A DNA stretch of 64,000 bases from Phytopythium helicoides (taxonomy: Eukaryota > Oomycota > Peronosporomycetes > Pythiales > Pythiaceae), in assembly GCA_024867545.1 (NCBI GenBank), contig JANFNE010000019.1, positions 310,001 through 374,000 on the forward strand, read 5' to 3'. The notes under the pieces were generated by a model, which was given only the letters and a program-made list of their open reading frames with translations, had not been told where the DNA came from and made no database searches. The number at the start of each line of letters is the position of its first letter. Positions within the stretch are counted from its first letter, which is position 1. Positions 22,705 through 33,702 of the stretch are shown here, in pieces. The position numbers and the translations under genes are program-made.

Positions 22705-22872
22705 GGCGGGAGCTGCCGTGCCGGTGCTGGAGTGATCTTGGCGAGGTGAGGAGCTACGAACCTGCGAGAATTGATGAGCGGTTGCGCCGCGGCTCGCGCA
22801 GACATCGGGGCGTGTGCGGGCTTTGGACTTTGAGAATCAATCCCTCGCGCCTCAACCGGAGGAGTCGCGGGC

Positions 22873-25800
22873 ATGGCGGCGCCAGGGGATCCGCGCGCGC
22901 TCACCGCGGACGAGTACTTTCGCCACCAGTGGACACTGCTAGGACATGACGCGTACGCGATTGCCAGGTCTGCAGTAGCAGTCGCCACCACCGGATGTTG
23001 ACACAGCATGTCGATGCTAGAGCGTCGCAAGTCGCGCAGATGCACGTGCTCGTAGTTGGGCTGCGAGGTGTCGGCGCTGAGATCGGTGGGCTCACAGGTC
23101 GTGTATCGTGGTGGGACTACACAGTTAACGGGATGTGTTGGTAGCCAAGTGCCTTGCACTCTCGGGAATCCAGAGGCTCACGCTGCTTGATGACGACCTC
23201 GTTCGTGAAGAAGATCTAGAGACAAATGTCGAGTATCTTCGCGAGTAGATGGCCGATGAGGCGCCCCCAATCTTTCTCACGGATGAACTGTGTGCGTCGA
23301 TGCAGTTTCTGTTGCGAAGTGGTGATCGCGGGAAGCCCAAGGCCAAGGTTGTTGCTGACCGCCTTAACGTGCTGTGCCCGTTCGCCGATGTGCGCACTAT
23401 ACCAGGAGCGCTGACCGTCGACCTCCTACTAAATTATCACGTGCGTCTTGGTCACTTCGTGACAGGCAAAAACCAACTACGAACTGTGCGACTGTGCATC
23501 TTGGTTTGCAGGTTGTTGTCTTCTCCAGCTCACAGCTTAGTCGAGAAGAGATGATCGCGTACAACGAGTTTTGCCGAGCACAGGATCCACCTGTGGGGTT
23601 TCTCCTGGCAGAGTCACGCGGTCTCTTTGGGTCGATTTTCACAGATTTTGGAGAGGTGCACGCGACAGAGATCGATTCTGATTCAGCAACCATCAAGGAA
23701 TTCCGAATCGTTCCCCTCAAGACACAATTTGGAGCCGGAAACACTGCGGTGCTGCACGTGAAGGAAAATGTTGTTTCCACTTGCTGCCAACTAGGAGACC
23801 ACTTGGAATTCCGGGACAATAATGGACACATGATAAGAGACCGAAAAGGAAATCCTCTCGTTTGCCAAGTCATAGAGATTGTCAGCACTAGTGTGCTAAA
23901 GGTAGTGCTCAATCCACACCAAGACAGTGGTGAGCACCGCGAGCCTCTGCAAGACGAGGTAAAGGTGGCTCTCACTCGAGCAATGAAGATGCGCAAATCA
24001 AGATTCACATTTTTCTCCAAGTGCCAAAGTTTTCGCCAGATTGTGGTAGATCCTGGAGTGGTTAGCCTTCCGCTGCACCTGACACCAAGCAACAGTGGAA
24101 TATCGTACCATGTGGCGATGCAAAGTATCTATAGCTTTCGGCAGTGCTACGGCATATATCCGGAGTCCAACAATGCTGAGCACATTGAACAAACGATGAA
24201 TTGCACGAGAAAATTCCTTGCCAGTGTACGGACTAATCAAATGAGATCCATTGATGAGCCTACTAACAAGCGAGGTTTATGATGCGCAGAACGAGGATAC
24301 ACGCAGGTATACTAAGCAACCAGCAGCCAGTACCCAAGATGTCGACTTCGACCTTATGCAGCGCCTTGTACGATGTTCATCGAGTGAATTTCAGCCACTT
24401 TCCTCCCTCATTGCTGCCGTAACGGCAATCCAAGCGTTGCGGTTTTGCGGTAGGCTTCAATCTTCAGTACTGTGCACACAAGTACTCATAACATCTGTTG
24501 ACTATAGGTCGGATGGGACCTCCACTTCCACCAGCATCTTCGGGGCAACTGCAATTCTTTGACATTTTGGATTTGGCTTCGACTCATGCGCTTGAGTGTA
24601 CTGGATCGGAAGTTATATGCCAAAGACAGCAACAAGCAGGGATGCTTGACGTTCTCTTTGGCGAGGAGGTTTCTGGTCAGATACAACGAGCTAGTGTGGC
24701 GTTTTCGCAAGTTGACTCACTCACCACGGAGACTCTCAAGGTAACGTGTTGGCCGGTGTGAGGTGTTTCGAACAATTATCTTACGTTTGCTACGCAGAAC
24801 TGTTTATGCTTGGGTATCGGAAAACATTCCCCTATTTCTATCTTGACGGACTCAATGTCCAGTAAGCCAACTTTAGAGCTTTCTTCGCTCAGCACGCAAC
24901 CAATCTTCTCCCCGAAATCAGCAGTATGGAATCTTCGATTGGCTCTTGAGGCGATGGAAGTCGAGCTTGGTGCGTCTTTCAAGTTCTGTGATATTGCGTC
25001 AGCTCCAGATCACTTTGAATTTTGGAATCGAAACTCCTGCGTGATCAGCGGCGAGCCAAATCTCGATGAGGTAAGTGTTCGCTTATTTTATTCCTCCCAC
25101 AGCATAAGCTATTAGATAGAGTAAACTGGTTGTCTACAGCAGCGTCGATGGCTCGACACAAATGCGAGGATATTCTCCAAACCGCTCATCTCTTCGCACA
25201 CTTGGGGTCAATCTGCTCGAATCGAGTCATTTGTACCATATGTGACCGCCACACACAGCGAATTGTTACTATCACACTTAGGTCAATCTCGAAGTGATAC
25301 ACTTCTGCTCGATCATCTCCCACCACCCGTGCTCTCGACACATGCCCAACCGAGCTCAATTACGATGCAACAGAGCAATGCGGAGCAATTCGAACTTGAT
25401 AAAATTGCTACTAGTTCATTAGAGGCCTTCGAATGGATATTTCGGAGCTCGATATCTGACTGCATCCATTATTTGTCCAATCGGACAGATGACATCGAGA
25501 CCACCAACAAATTGGTGTGGGGAATATGGACAGTTGTCCAACGCGGACACAATGTGACCTCTTTCTGCGAGTGCCTGCAAGAAGCATGGAGGATTTGTGA
25601 ACTACTGCCTGTGTGGATTGATGGCGGTGAGAGCAATCGGGTTCTTCCCATAGAGAAAAAGAACGAACACCACATGTTACTAGTAATTAGTGTTGGCTGT
25701 ATTATTGCTGAGTCGCTTGACGTGTCCATTCCTTCAGGTTCGTGGAAATTGCAAAACATCTAGCGGTATCGTAGTCTAACTTACCCCGAACGTGAATTTC

Positions 25801-26782
25801 AGTCGAACAACAGCGACGACATCTGGCTATCGTAACAGATGCAACTTCAAACTTCAGCTTGTTGTCAAACCCTAGAACACCTGACGGAATTCTCTCAAGT
25901 CTACAAGATGCCAAAAATGAACCACTACTAATACGTGCCGCTGAGCGAGTCCGACCGACGTCGTTGTCTCTTCATCGAAGCTACCATTTGAACTTTCTTC
26001 ATACCCTCACTCACATCTTGGGTCAGGCGGCATCGTTGAACACACCGCAAGACTTTGTGTCAACCCGTAGACTTTTTGGAGAGGATGCTACGTTTCCCCC
26101 CTCAGCCTCTATCGTTGGTGCACTAACGACATTTTCATTGATCAAGACGATCACCGGAAACAAACAGGTTTACAACTACAGCTTGATTTTGCCGGGACTT
26201 GCCAGCGATAGCACGGCTTTTTGCATAAGTTCCCAGGTTCCTTTAAAACCACGTGTGGTCCGGTCAATTAAAATGGAAGCGACGCGAGCTGCTTCTGTGC
26301 GGGTAGCCGTTGATAATTTCACGTTGTGGAGTCAAATTGTCGTTCCTGTATCCTCTGAGCTCCAGAATATCGAGCGAATAATTGAGTACCTCAAGGTGCG
26401 TTACAAGCATCGTGTATAGATTACTATCGAGGCACTAACTCAAACCACCCAGTGCAAGTTTAGGGCTACAATTCACGAAATCAAGATATTTGGAACCAGT
26501 GGAGCCTCACTGTTTTCTGCTGTTGAAGGTGACAGAAAGCGTGCTCTGCTAAAGAACAGGTGATTGGAGTCTCTGTCTGGTTTGGTCTACGCATTCAGAA
26601 TTGCTTACTTGTGTGTTCGTATCAGTATCTTTGAGTCTACACAAGAACTTCTTTCGCCTCAACACCTCTTCTACTCCTCTCCGTTCGTGCTTCTTAGCGC
26701 AACTGCTGTCGATGATGATGGTGATGTCATCCTACCACCTATTCGAGTGATACGTTATTCTCCACAAGTACTTTCGCAGTGA
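22873..26782 (+). CDS. Ubiquitin-E1-like protein with degenerate active adenylation half (pseudo-E1)
   Basis: Twelve exons (22873-22967, 23021-23085, 23145-23227, 23306-23440, 23512-24225, 24290-24449, 24508-24740, 24798-25070, 25140-25737, 25803-26395, 26453-26559, 26626-26782) join without stop to 1,070 residues, the normal E1 length. The inactive adenylation half is clear: HVLVVGLRGVGAEIAK, QRLTLLDDDLVREEDLETN, LLAESRGLFGSIFTDFGE. A first-catalytic-half (FCCH) domain follows, and the C-terminal ubiquitin-fold end is VILPPIRVIRYS. In the second, normally ATP-using half, the Gly-rich loop reads FSQVDSLTTETLKN, the Asn-Arg-Gln-Phe arginine motif reads LSTQPIFSP, and no Cys occupies the catalytic position between FVPYVTATHSE and SLEAFEWIF. 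It is unlikely to activate ubiquitin by the usual chemistry; a scaffold or regulatory role is inference. The donor after Asn81 (GTCGAG) is weak. Confidence 0.75.
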
Positions 26783-27176
26783 TGATGAATAGCTGCTCGT
26801 AATAGAAACACGAAAAATGACTCAAATGAATGTACACTCGATTCAGTATCGAGCCGGCATCACATTCGATCAGCTAATACGTATGAAATTGTCGTTGAAG
26901 ATTGTTTGGACGAGCACTTTGTGCTTCTGCCTCCACAAGGTGGCTATCACAGTAAGGTAATACTCAACTCCATCGACTATTGGTAGCCCCGGAGAGCGTG
27001 AGGAAGCGCATGTAGCCGAGCGTTGCGCATCACACCAACTTCAAGTTCATCTCCTTGCTCCACCTTCGCGCCACCTTGACCCGCCTTCGCCTGTTCTCTG
27101 CAAGTGCCCAGTCGGCAACCAGCGCGCCGCGAGGGGTCCGAGGTCGGCATAGTGAAACCAAGTCATTCGCCCCGTC
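26783..27176. other. Intergenic region after the E1-like gene
   Basis: This stretch of about 390 bp has no recognisable gene. A plus-strand open stretch near 26810-26985 reads through about 55 codons but has no start and no family I know; it might be an alternative 3' exon of the E1-like gene. TCATTCG at 27163-27169, 8-14 bp before the next ATG, fits a short oomycete initiator. Confidence 0.4.
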
Positions 27177-28087
27177 ATGGCGTCGCCGAGCGCCTCGGAC
27201 GCGCTGGATGAGGACGCGGCGTGGGCGCTGGAGCTCGAGGAGGAGCTCGACCTCGCGGGTGCGTGGTCTGCAGCCCCCTGTGCGCCCGTGTGCGAGCCCA
27301 CTGGTCTCTAATCGCGCTCGTTTTCTCTCAACGCAGGCGCCAAGGACGGCGACGCGCTTAAGGCCCACGAGGAGGACGAGGCGGCGGCCTCCGCCGTCGC
27401 GCAGGCGCCCGCGGCCCCCGCGAGGCCCAAGAAGCGCTCGCTGGCCGCCGAGCTGCCGCTCGAGGTGCTGGTGATCGTCATCAGCTTCGGCCAGGTGGGC
27501 CGCGTGTGCAAGTCGTGGAGCCTCGCGACCATCGCTCGTGCGTCGCTCCCTTGCTTCGCAGAGCTGGCTCGGGGTGTTTGACTGACGAACGGACTGCCGC
27601 AGTGGGGAGAAGGCGTTTCTCGTCGCGGCTGACGGAGATCCTGCGGCCGCTGACGCCCAGTGCGGCGCTCGTGGCGCTGGAAGTTGAGGCCGAGCTGCAC
27701 GCGTGCTACGCGCAGCCCTTCTCGCTGACCAAGGCTTACGGGCAGAAGGCGCGCCAGCTGCTGTTCAACCTCAGGGACGAGCGCAACGCGGCGCTGCGCC
27801 AGCGACTGCTATCAGGGGAGCTGCCGGCACACAGCCTGGTGCGCATGAGCGGCACCGACATGGCCAACCCGCAGCTCGTGCGCCAGCGCAAGGAGTGGAT
27901 CAAGAAGCGCACGTTCGAGGTTATGCGCAACGAGCGCGCCGTCGAGGGCATCGAGACCGACCTCTTCGAGTGCCGCATGTGCGGGAGCACGCGCACGCGC
28001 TACCGCCAGTGGCGGCGCAAGGCCATCGTCGACCGCACGCGCATCATCGTAATCTGCCTACGCTGTCCCTACCGCTGGGAGCTGTGA
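27177..28087 (+). CDS. F-box-like / TFIIS central and zinc-ribbon domain protein
   Basis: Exons 27177-27258, 27337-27537 and 27603-28087 give 255 residues. The acidic N-terminus is followed by a short F-box-like motif at about residues 65-95 (LPLEVLVIVISFGQ, VGRVCKSWSLA). The rest is TFIIS-like: a domain-II helical bundle (YGQKARQLLFNLRDERN, SGTDMANPQLVRQRKEWIKK) that binds RNA polymerase II, then a C-terminal zinc ribbon with two CxxC pairs (FECRMCGS, VICLRCPYRWEL). The usual N-terminal LW domain of TFIIS is absent. In the ribbon hairpin the acidic Asp-Glu pair that stimulates transcript cleavage aligns with Val-Asp (KAIVDRTR), so cleavage activity may be altered. The TFIIS call is strong; the F-box call is tentative. 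Confidence 0.8.
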
Positions 28088-28133
28088 GGCGATCTCAACA
28101 TGTACTCTACTACCTAGACTTCATCTCTCGATT

Positions 28134-30000
28134 TTAGATTAGATGAAGGTATCGTCGCGGTTGATGCGATGGTGCAAGTCTATGGACCGGAAAATCACTT
28201 GATGTGCACAAGTCGCGCGAGGTGATGATTCTCCGCGCTAGCTGAATACCAGTTGTTCGACGATAGGTGACTGACAGAGTTGGTATCGGGGTCAATCTTC
28301 TGCGAAGCATTAGGATATTGAAGCTGCGAAGGATAACTGTCGGCCACACACGAGCAGACAGCAGCAACATGACGGATGGCGCCTGGTAAATGTTCTCTCC
28401 GTAGTACAAGCCCGCAAGCAGCACAGCCTCAACGCTAGTGGATTTGTGGTCGTTTTGACGATGTAGGCAAAGTCATCACAGTCGTTGAAGAGAGACGAGT
28501 AGTTTCGTTCTCGAAGCTCGTTAGGGTACTCACTCCGACGGTCGAACTTTTGATAATACCATCTCCAGCGCCTGACGTAAAGCGAGGTCCGATTTGAGCA
28601 CGTTCGAAGAAAACCTTGCTTTCGTTAGCACTGCTGGCTTTTGAAGATTCCATTGGCCGTCGTGAAGCCGTGGGGGTTATCCTGCTCACTAGACGGCGCT
28701 GAAGTGTGCGAAAATTGACCACAAATGAGAAAATAAAGGGGGGGATAATACCAGCAGCCAGTGCTGTAAGCAGCGCGATAGCTGCCAAATTGGTCTTGAA
28801 GATGGTGCATGAGTCGCTGTGGATGAAGAGTGCGAGAATGCATAGAAGCTCATCGTCAGATTGGCGATCGACTCGAACGAAAGTGAGCCTGTTGACAGAC
28901 CCAAGTAGTAGAGATCCGAGTTCGAAGCAAGGTGATACTTGATCTGGGCCAAATACACCACTTGCATGCAGCCGTTCTGGCATTTGTATGTCATATTTGC
29001 GTCAGCAATACCGATCGCTTGTAGGACATGGTCTGGTAAAGAGTGATCATTCCCATGACAAGAAGCTGGATGACCACGATTCCTTGCAGCACACTCGATG
29101 GAATGGAGTCCGCGAACCGACTGCGAAGCGAGTTGACGCGGATGAACCAGTGATCGTATTTGGTGCTGGTATTGAGCGAAGAAATGCTCATTCACATCGA
29201 GCTGTACATGTTGTGAACACAGATGTCTGTCGTGGAGCACACTTTGATATCACCTGGGACCTGCAGCACGAATCCGTAGCTCTCCCAGCGTGGGAGTCTC
29301 GACTACTGTTCCTCGATATACACGCTTGTTGTGTTGATCTCAGTCGCTCGGCAGCCACCGTAAAAAGCTACGAAGCGCGGCTACACGACATTTGAGGCAC
29401 TGTAGATTGTGTTTTCGGCAGGCAGAATATCTGACACGGCCGGTAAACTCGACACAAAGTCGTATGGGAACATTTTCATCACGCTCGGAACACTCGAGAT
29501 GAGATCGACTCCGTTCGTTGCATACGCCGGCTTGGATCCAACAAGATCGTTGCTCAATACCTCTGATCGGCACTTGGGGAAGGTGGCGAAGGTTGCAGGT
29601 GATATAGCCTGGTACTTGGTGCTTTCAGGTGATGCCTTGAACTCGAACAATCGAATAAGCATTTTGATTACCCAGCGTGTTGAACAACTGTCCTTGTTTG
29701 CGAGACCTCGCTCAAGCTGCTCTCGGTGGCTTGGCATCACAGAGATATTCATGAGTCTGATGGCATTGACGATATACTGCGGGGCGCCAGCAATTATCAT
29801 AGTATGCGAGCCCCAGTCATTAGAACCGCTGAGGCATTGGGCGACCGGGTCTTCGTCTATTTTGCCGGCCAGCTGGGTGATGCCAGCTGAAAGCGCGCTC
29901 TCGTCCCAAGCAAAGTTGACCGTGTACAGATTCAGCCAGTCTTGTTTGCCCATCAATGCACTGCCGTGAAACTCTAGCACCTGGGCAAAGGTCTTGCGTC
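28134..30000 (-). pseudogene. Decayed multi-pass membrane protein gene, 5' end lost at the array
   Basis: Read on the minus strand, one frame runs from about 29995 to 28990 but is broken by TAG (29383-29381), TAG (29305-29303) and TGA (29194-29192). Protein-like sequence continues across the breaks (LNLYTVNFAWDESALSAG, SGSNDWGSHTMIIAGAP, then RVNSLRSRFADSIPSSVLQ). A hydrophobic helix (GIVVIQLLVMGMITLY) is followed by a frameshift near 29000 and more membrane-like sequence (YKCQNGCMQVVYLAQI, LAAIALLTALAAGIIPPFIF). It resembles large oomycete membrane-protein families of unknown function that I know only by pattern. No start codon context is visible; upstream lies the tandem array. Some breaks could be introns, so a diverged intact gene is not excluded. 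Confidence 0.5.
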
Positions 30001-30177
30001 ACCCAACGCAGCAATTCGTGCACCCGCCAACTATCACGGAATCAAGCTAACTAAAGGCAAAATAGCTGTCTTCCGCGCCGATGAACATTTCCCCGAAGAG
30101 GTCGAGTAGCTTGAGGACGATGAGTAGCTGGAGGATCGAGCATTAGCAGATCGAGGAAGCCTGTCACCAATCCATCG

Positions 30178-33100
30178 TTATCCACGTAGTGGTGCTCTCA
30201 CGGAGAACCGCGTGCAACCAGTACGTGTCAACAAACAAATGGACTGGTGGAGCATTCCTCTCGCGGCTGCTGTGTCGAGGAGGCTGAAGTGGTCGAAGCG
30301 GTCGAAGAGGTCGTAGTAGTCCAAGTGGTCGAAGCGGTTGAAGCAGTCGAAGTGGTCGGGTAGCTTGAGGACGATGAGTAGCTGGAGGATCATTAGCAGA
30401 TCGAGGAAGCCTGTCACGAATCCATCGTTATCCACGTCGTGGCGCTCTCACGGAGAACCGCGTGCAACCAGGATGTGTCAACAGATAGACTGGTGGAGCA
30501 TTCCTCTCGCGGCTGCTGCAGTGGTCGAGGAGGCTGAAGTGGTCGAAGCGGTCGAAGAGGTCGTAGTAGTCCAAGTGGTCGAAGCGGTTGAAGCAGTCGA
30601 AGTGGTCGGGTAGCTTGAGGACGATGAGTAGCTGGAGGATCATTAGCAGATCGAGGAAGCCTGTCACGAATCCATCGTTATCCACGTCGTGGCGCTCTCA
30701 CGGAGAACCGCGTGCAACCAGGATGTGTCAACAGATAGACTGGTGGAGCATTCCTCTCGCGGCTGCTGCAGTGGTCGAGGAGGCTGAAGTGGTCGAAGCG
30801 GTCGAAGAGGTCGTAGTAGTCCAAGTGGTCGAAGCGGTTGAAGCAGTCGAAGTGGTCGGGTAGCTTGAGGACGATGAGTAGCTGGAGGATCATTAGCAGA
30901 TCGAGGAAGCCTGTCACGAATCCATCGTTATCCACGTCGTGGCGCTCTCACGGAGAACCGCGTGCAACCAGGATGTGTCAACAGATAGACTGGTGGAGCA
31001 TTCCTCTCGCGGCTGCTGCAGTGGTCGAGGAGGCTGAAGTGGTCGAAGCGGTCGAAGAGGTCGTAGTAGTCCAAGTGGTCGAAGCGGTTGAAGCAGTCGA
31101 AGTGGTCGGGTAGCTTGAGGACGATGAGTAGCTGGAGGATCATTAGCAGATCGAGGAAGCCTGTCACGAATCCATCGTTATCCACGTCGTGGCGCTCTCA
31201 CGGAGAACCGCGTGCAACCAGGATGTGTCAACAGATAGACTGGTGGAGCATTCCTCTCGCGGCTGCTGCAGTGGTCGAGGAGGCTGAAGTGGTCGAAGCG
31301 GTCGAAGAGGTCGTAGTAGTCCAAGTGGTCGAAGCGGTTGAAGCAGTCGAAGTGGTCGGGTAGCTTGAGGACGATGAGTAGCTGGAGGATCATTAGCAGA
31401 TCGAGGAAGCCTGTCACGAATCCATCGTTATCCACGTCGTGGCGCTCTCACGGAGAACCGCGTGCAACCAGGATGTGTCAACAGATAGACTGGTGGAGCA
31501 TTCCTCTCGCGGCTGCTGCAGTGGTCGAGGAGGCTGAAGTGGTCGAAGCGGTCGAAGAGGTCGTAGTAGTCCAAGTGGTCGAAGCGGTTGAAGCAGTCGA
31601 AGTGGTCGGGTAGCTTGAGGACGATGAGTAGCTGGAGGATCATTAGCAGATCGAGGAAGCCTGTCACGAATCCATCGTTATCCACGTCGTGGCGCTCTCA
31701 CGGAGAACCGCGTGCAACCAGGATGTGTCAACAGATAGACTGGTGGAGCATTCCTCTCGCGGCTGCTGCAGTGGTCGAGGAGGCTGAAGTGGTCGAAGCG
31801 GTCGAAGAGGTCGTAGTAGTCCAAGTGGTCGAAGCGGTTGAAGCAGTCGAAGTGGTCGGGTAGCTTGAGGACGATGAGTAGCTGGAGGATCATTAGCAGA
31901 TCGAGGAAGCCTGTCACGAATCCATCGTTATCCACGTCGTGGCGCTCTCACGGAGAACCGCGTGCAACCAGGATGTGTCAACAGATAGACTGGTGGAGCA
32001 TTCCTCTCGCGGCTGCTGCAGTGGTCGAGGAGGCTGAAGTGGTCGAAGCGGTCGAAGAGGTCGTAGTAGTCCAAGTGGTCGAAGCGGTTGAAGCAGTCGA
32101 AGTGGTCGGGTAGCTTGAGGACGATGAGTAGCTGGAGGATCATTAGCAGATCGAGGAAGCCTGTCACGAATCCATCGTTATCCACGTCGTGGCGCTCTCA
32201 CGGAGAACCGCGTGCAACCAGGATGTGTCAACAGATAGACTGGTGGAGCATTCCTCTCGCGGCTGCTGCAGTGGTCGAGGAGGCTGAAGTGGTCGAAGCG
32301 GTCGAAGAGGTCGTAGTAGTCCAAGTGGTCGAAGCGGTTGAAGCAGTCGAAGTGGTCGGGTAGCTTGAGGACGATGAGTAGCTGGAGGATCATTAGCAGA
32401 TCGAGGAAGCCTGTCACGAATCCATCGTTATCCACGTCGTGGCGCTCTCACGGAGAACCGCGTGCAACCAGGATGTGTCAACAGATAGACTGGTGGAGCA
32501 TTCCTCTCGCGGCTGCTGCAGTGGTCGAGGAGGCTGAAGTGGTCGAAGCGGTCGAAGAGGTCGTAGTAGTCCAAGTGGTCGAAGCGGTTGAAGCAGTCGA
32601 AGTGGTCGGGTAGCTTGAGGACGATGAGTAGCTGGAGGATCATTAGCAGATCGAGGAAGCCTGTCACGAATCCATCGTTATCCACGTCGTGGCGCTCTCA
32701 CGGAGAACCGCGTGCAACCAGGATGTGTCAACAGATAGACTGGTGGAGCATTCCTCTCGCGGCTGCTGCAGTGGTCGAGGAGGCTGAAGTGGTCGAAGCG
32801 GTCGAAGAGGTCGTAGTAGTCCAAGTGGTCGAAGCGGTTGAAGCAGTCGAAGTGGTCGGGTAGCTTGAGGACGATGAGTAGCTGGAGGATCATTAGCAGA
32901 TCGAGGAAGCCTGTCACGAATCCATCGTTATCCACGTCGTGGCGCTCTCACGGAGAACCGCGTGCAACCAGGATGTGTCAACAGATAGACTGGTGGAGCA
33001 TTCCTCTCGCGGCTGCTGCAGTGGTCGAGGAGGCTGAAGTGGTCGAAGCGGTCGAAGAGGTCGTAGTAGTCCAAGTGGTCGAAGCGGTTGAAGCAGTCGA

Positions 33101-33184
33101 AGTGGTCGGGTAGCTTGAGGACGATGAGTAGCTGGAGGATCATTAGCAGATCGAGGAAGCCTGTCACGAATCCATCGTTATCCA
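30178..33184. repeat. First block of twelve 250-bp A units
   Basis: Twelve consecutive start-to-start steps of 250 bp begin here. The first unit is a B/A hybrid carrying B-type gtacgtgtcaacaaacaaat; the others carry the A-type ggatgtgtcaacagatag. Units look identical apart from the hybrid. Confidence 0.92.
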
Positions 33185-33702
33185 CGTCGTGGCGCTCTCA
33201 CGGAGAACCGCGTGCAACCAGGATGTGTCAACAGATAGACTGGTGGAGCATTCCTCTCGCGGCTGCTGCAGTGGTCGAGGAGGCTGAAGTGGTCGAGTAG
33301 ATCGAGTGGGTTGAGTAGCTTGAGGAGGTCGAAGAGGCCGAAGAGGTCGAAGAGGTCGAAGAGGTCGAGTAGCTTGAGGACGATGAGTAGCTGGAGGATC
33401 GAGCATTAGCAGATCGAGGAAGCCTGTCACCAATCCATCGTTATCCACGTAGTGGTGCTCTCACGGAGAACCGCGTGCAACCAGTACGTGTCAACAAACA
33501 AATGGACTGGTGGAGCATTCCTCTCGCGGCTGCTGTGTCGAGGAGGCTGAAGTGGTCGAGTAGATCGAGTGGGTTGAGTAGCTGAGGAGGTCGAAGAGGC
33601 CGAAGAGGTCGAAGAGGTCGAAGAGGTCGAGTAGCTTGAGGACGATGAGTAGCTGGAGGATCGAGCATTAGCAGATCGAGGAAGCCTGTCACCAATCCAT
33701 CG
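33185..33702. repeat. Two B-type units separating the A blocks
   Basis: Two 263-type B units lie between the A blocks. The second has lost one T (gtagctgagg near 33578 instead of gtagcttgagg), making it 262 bp. Confidence 0.85.

Noticed and set aside
23246..23248. In-frame TAG in the E1-like gene, suggesting a pseudogene
   Set aside because: The stop lies in a 78-bp stretch (23228-23305) that interrupts the conserved Glu-Thr-Asn / Phe-Leu-Leu-Arg-Ser junction. Removing it as a GT-AG intron restores the exact E1 pattern in phase.
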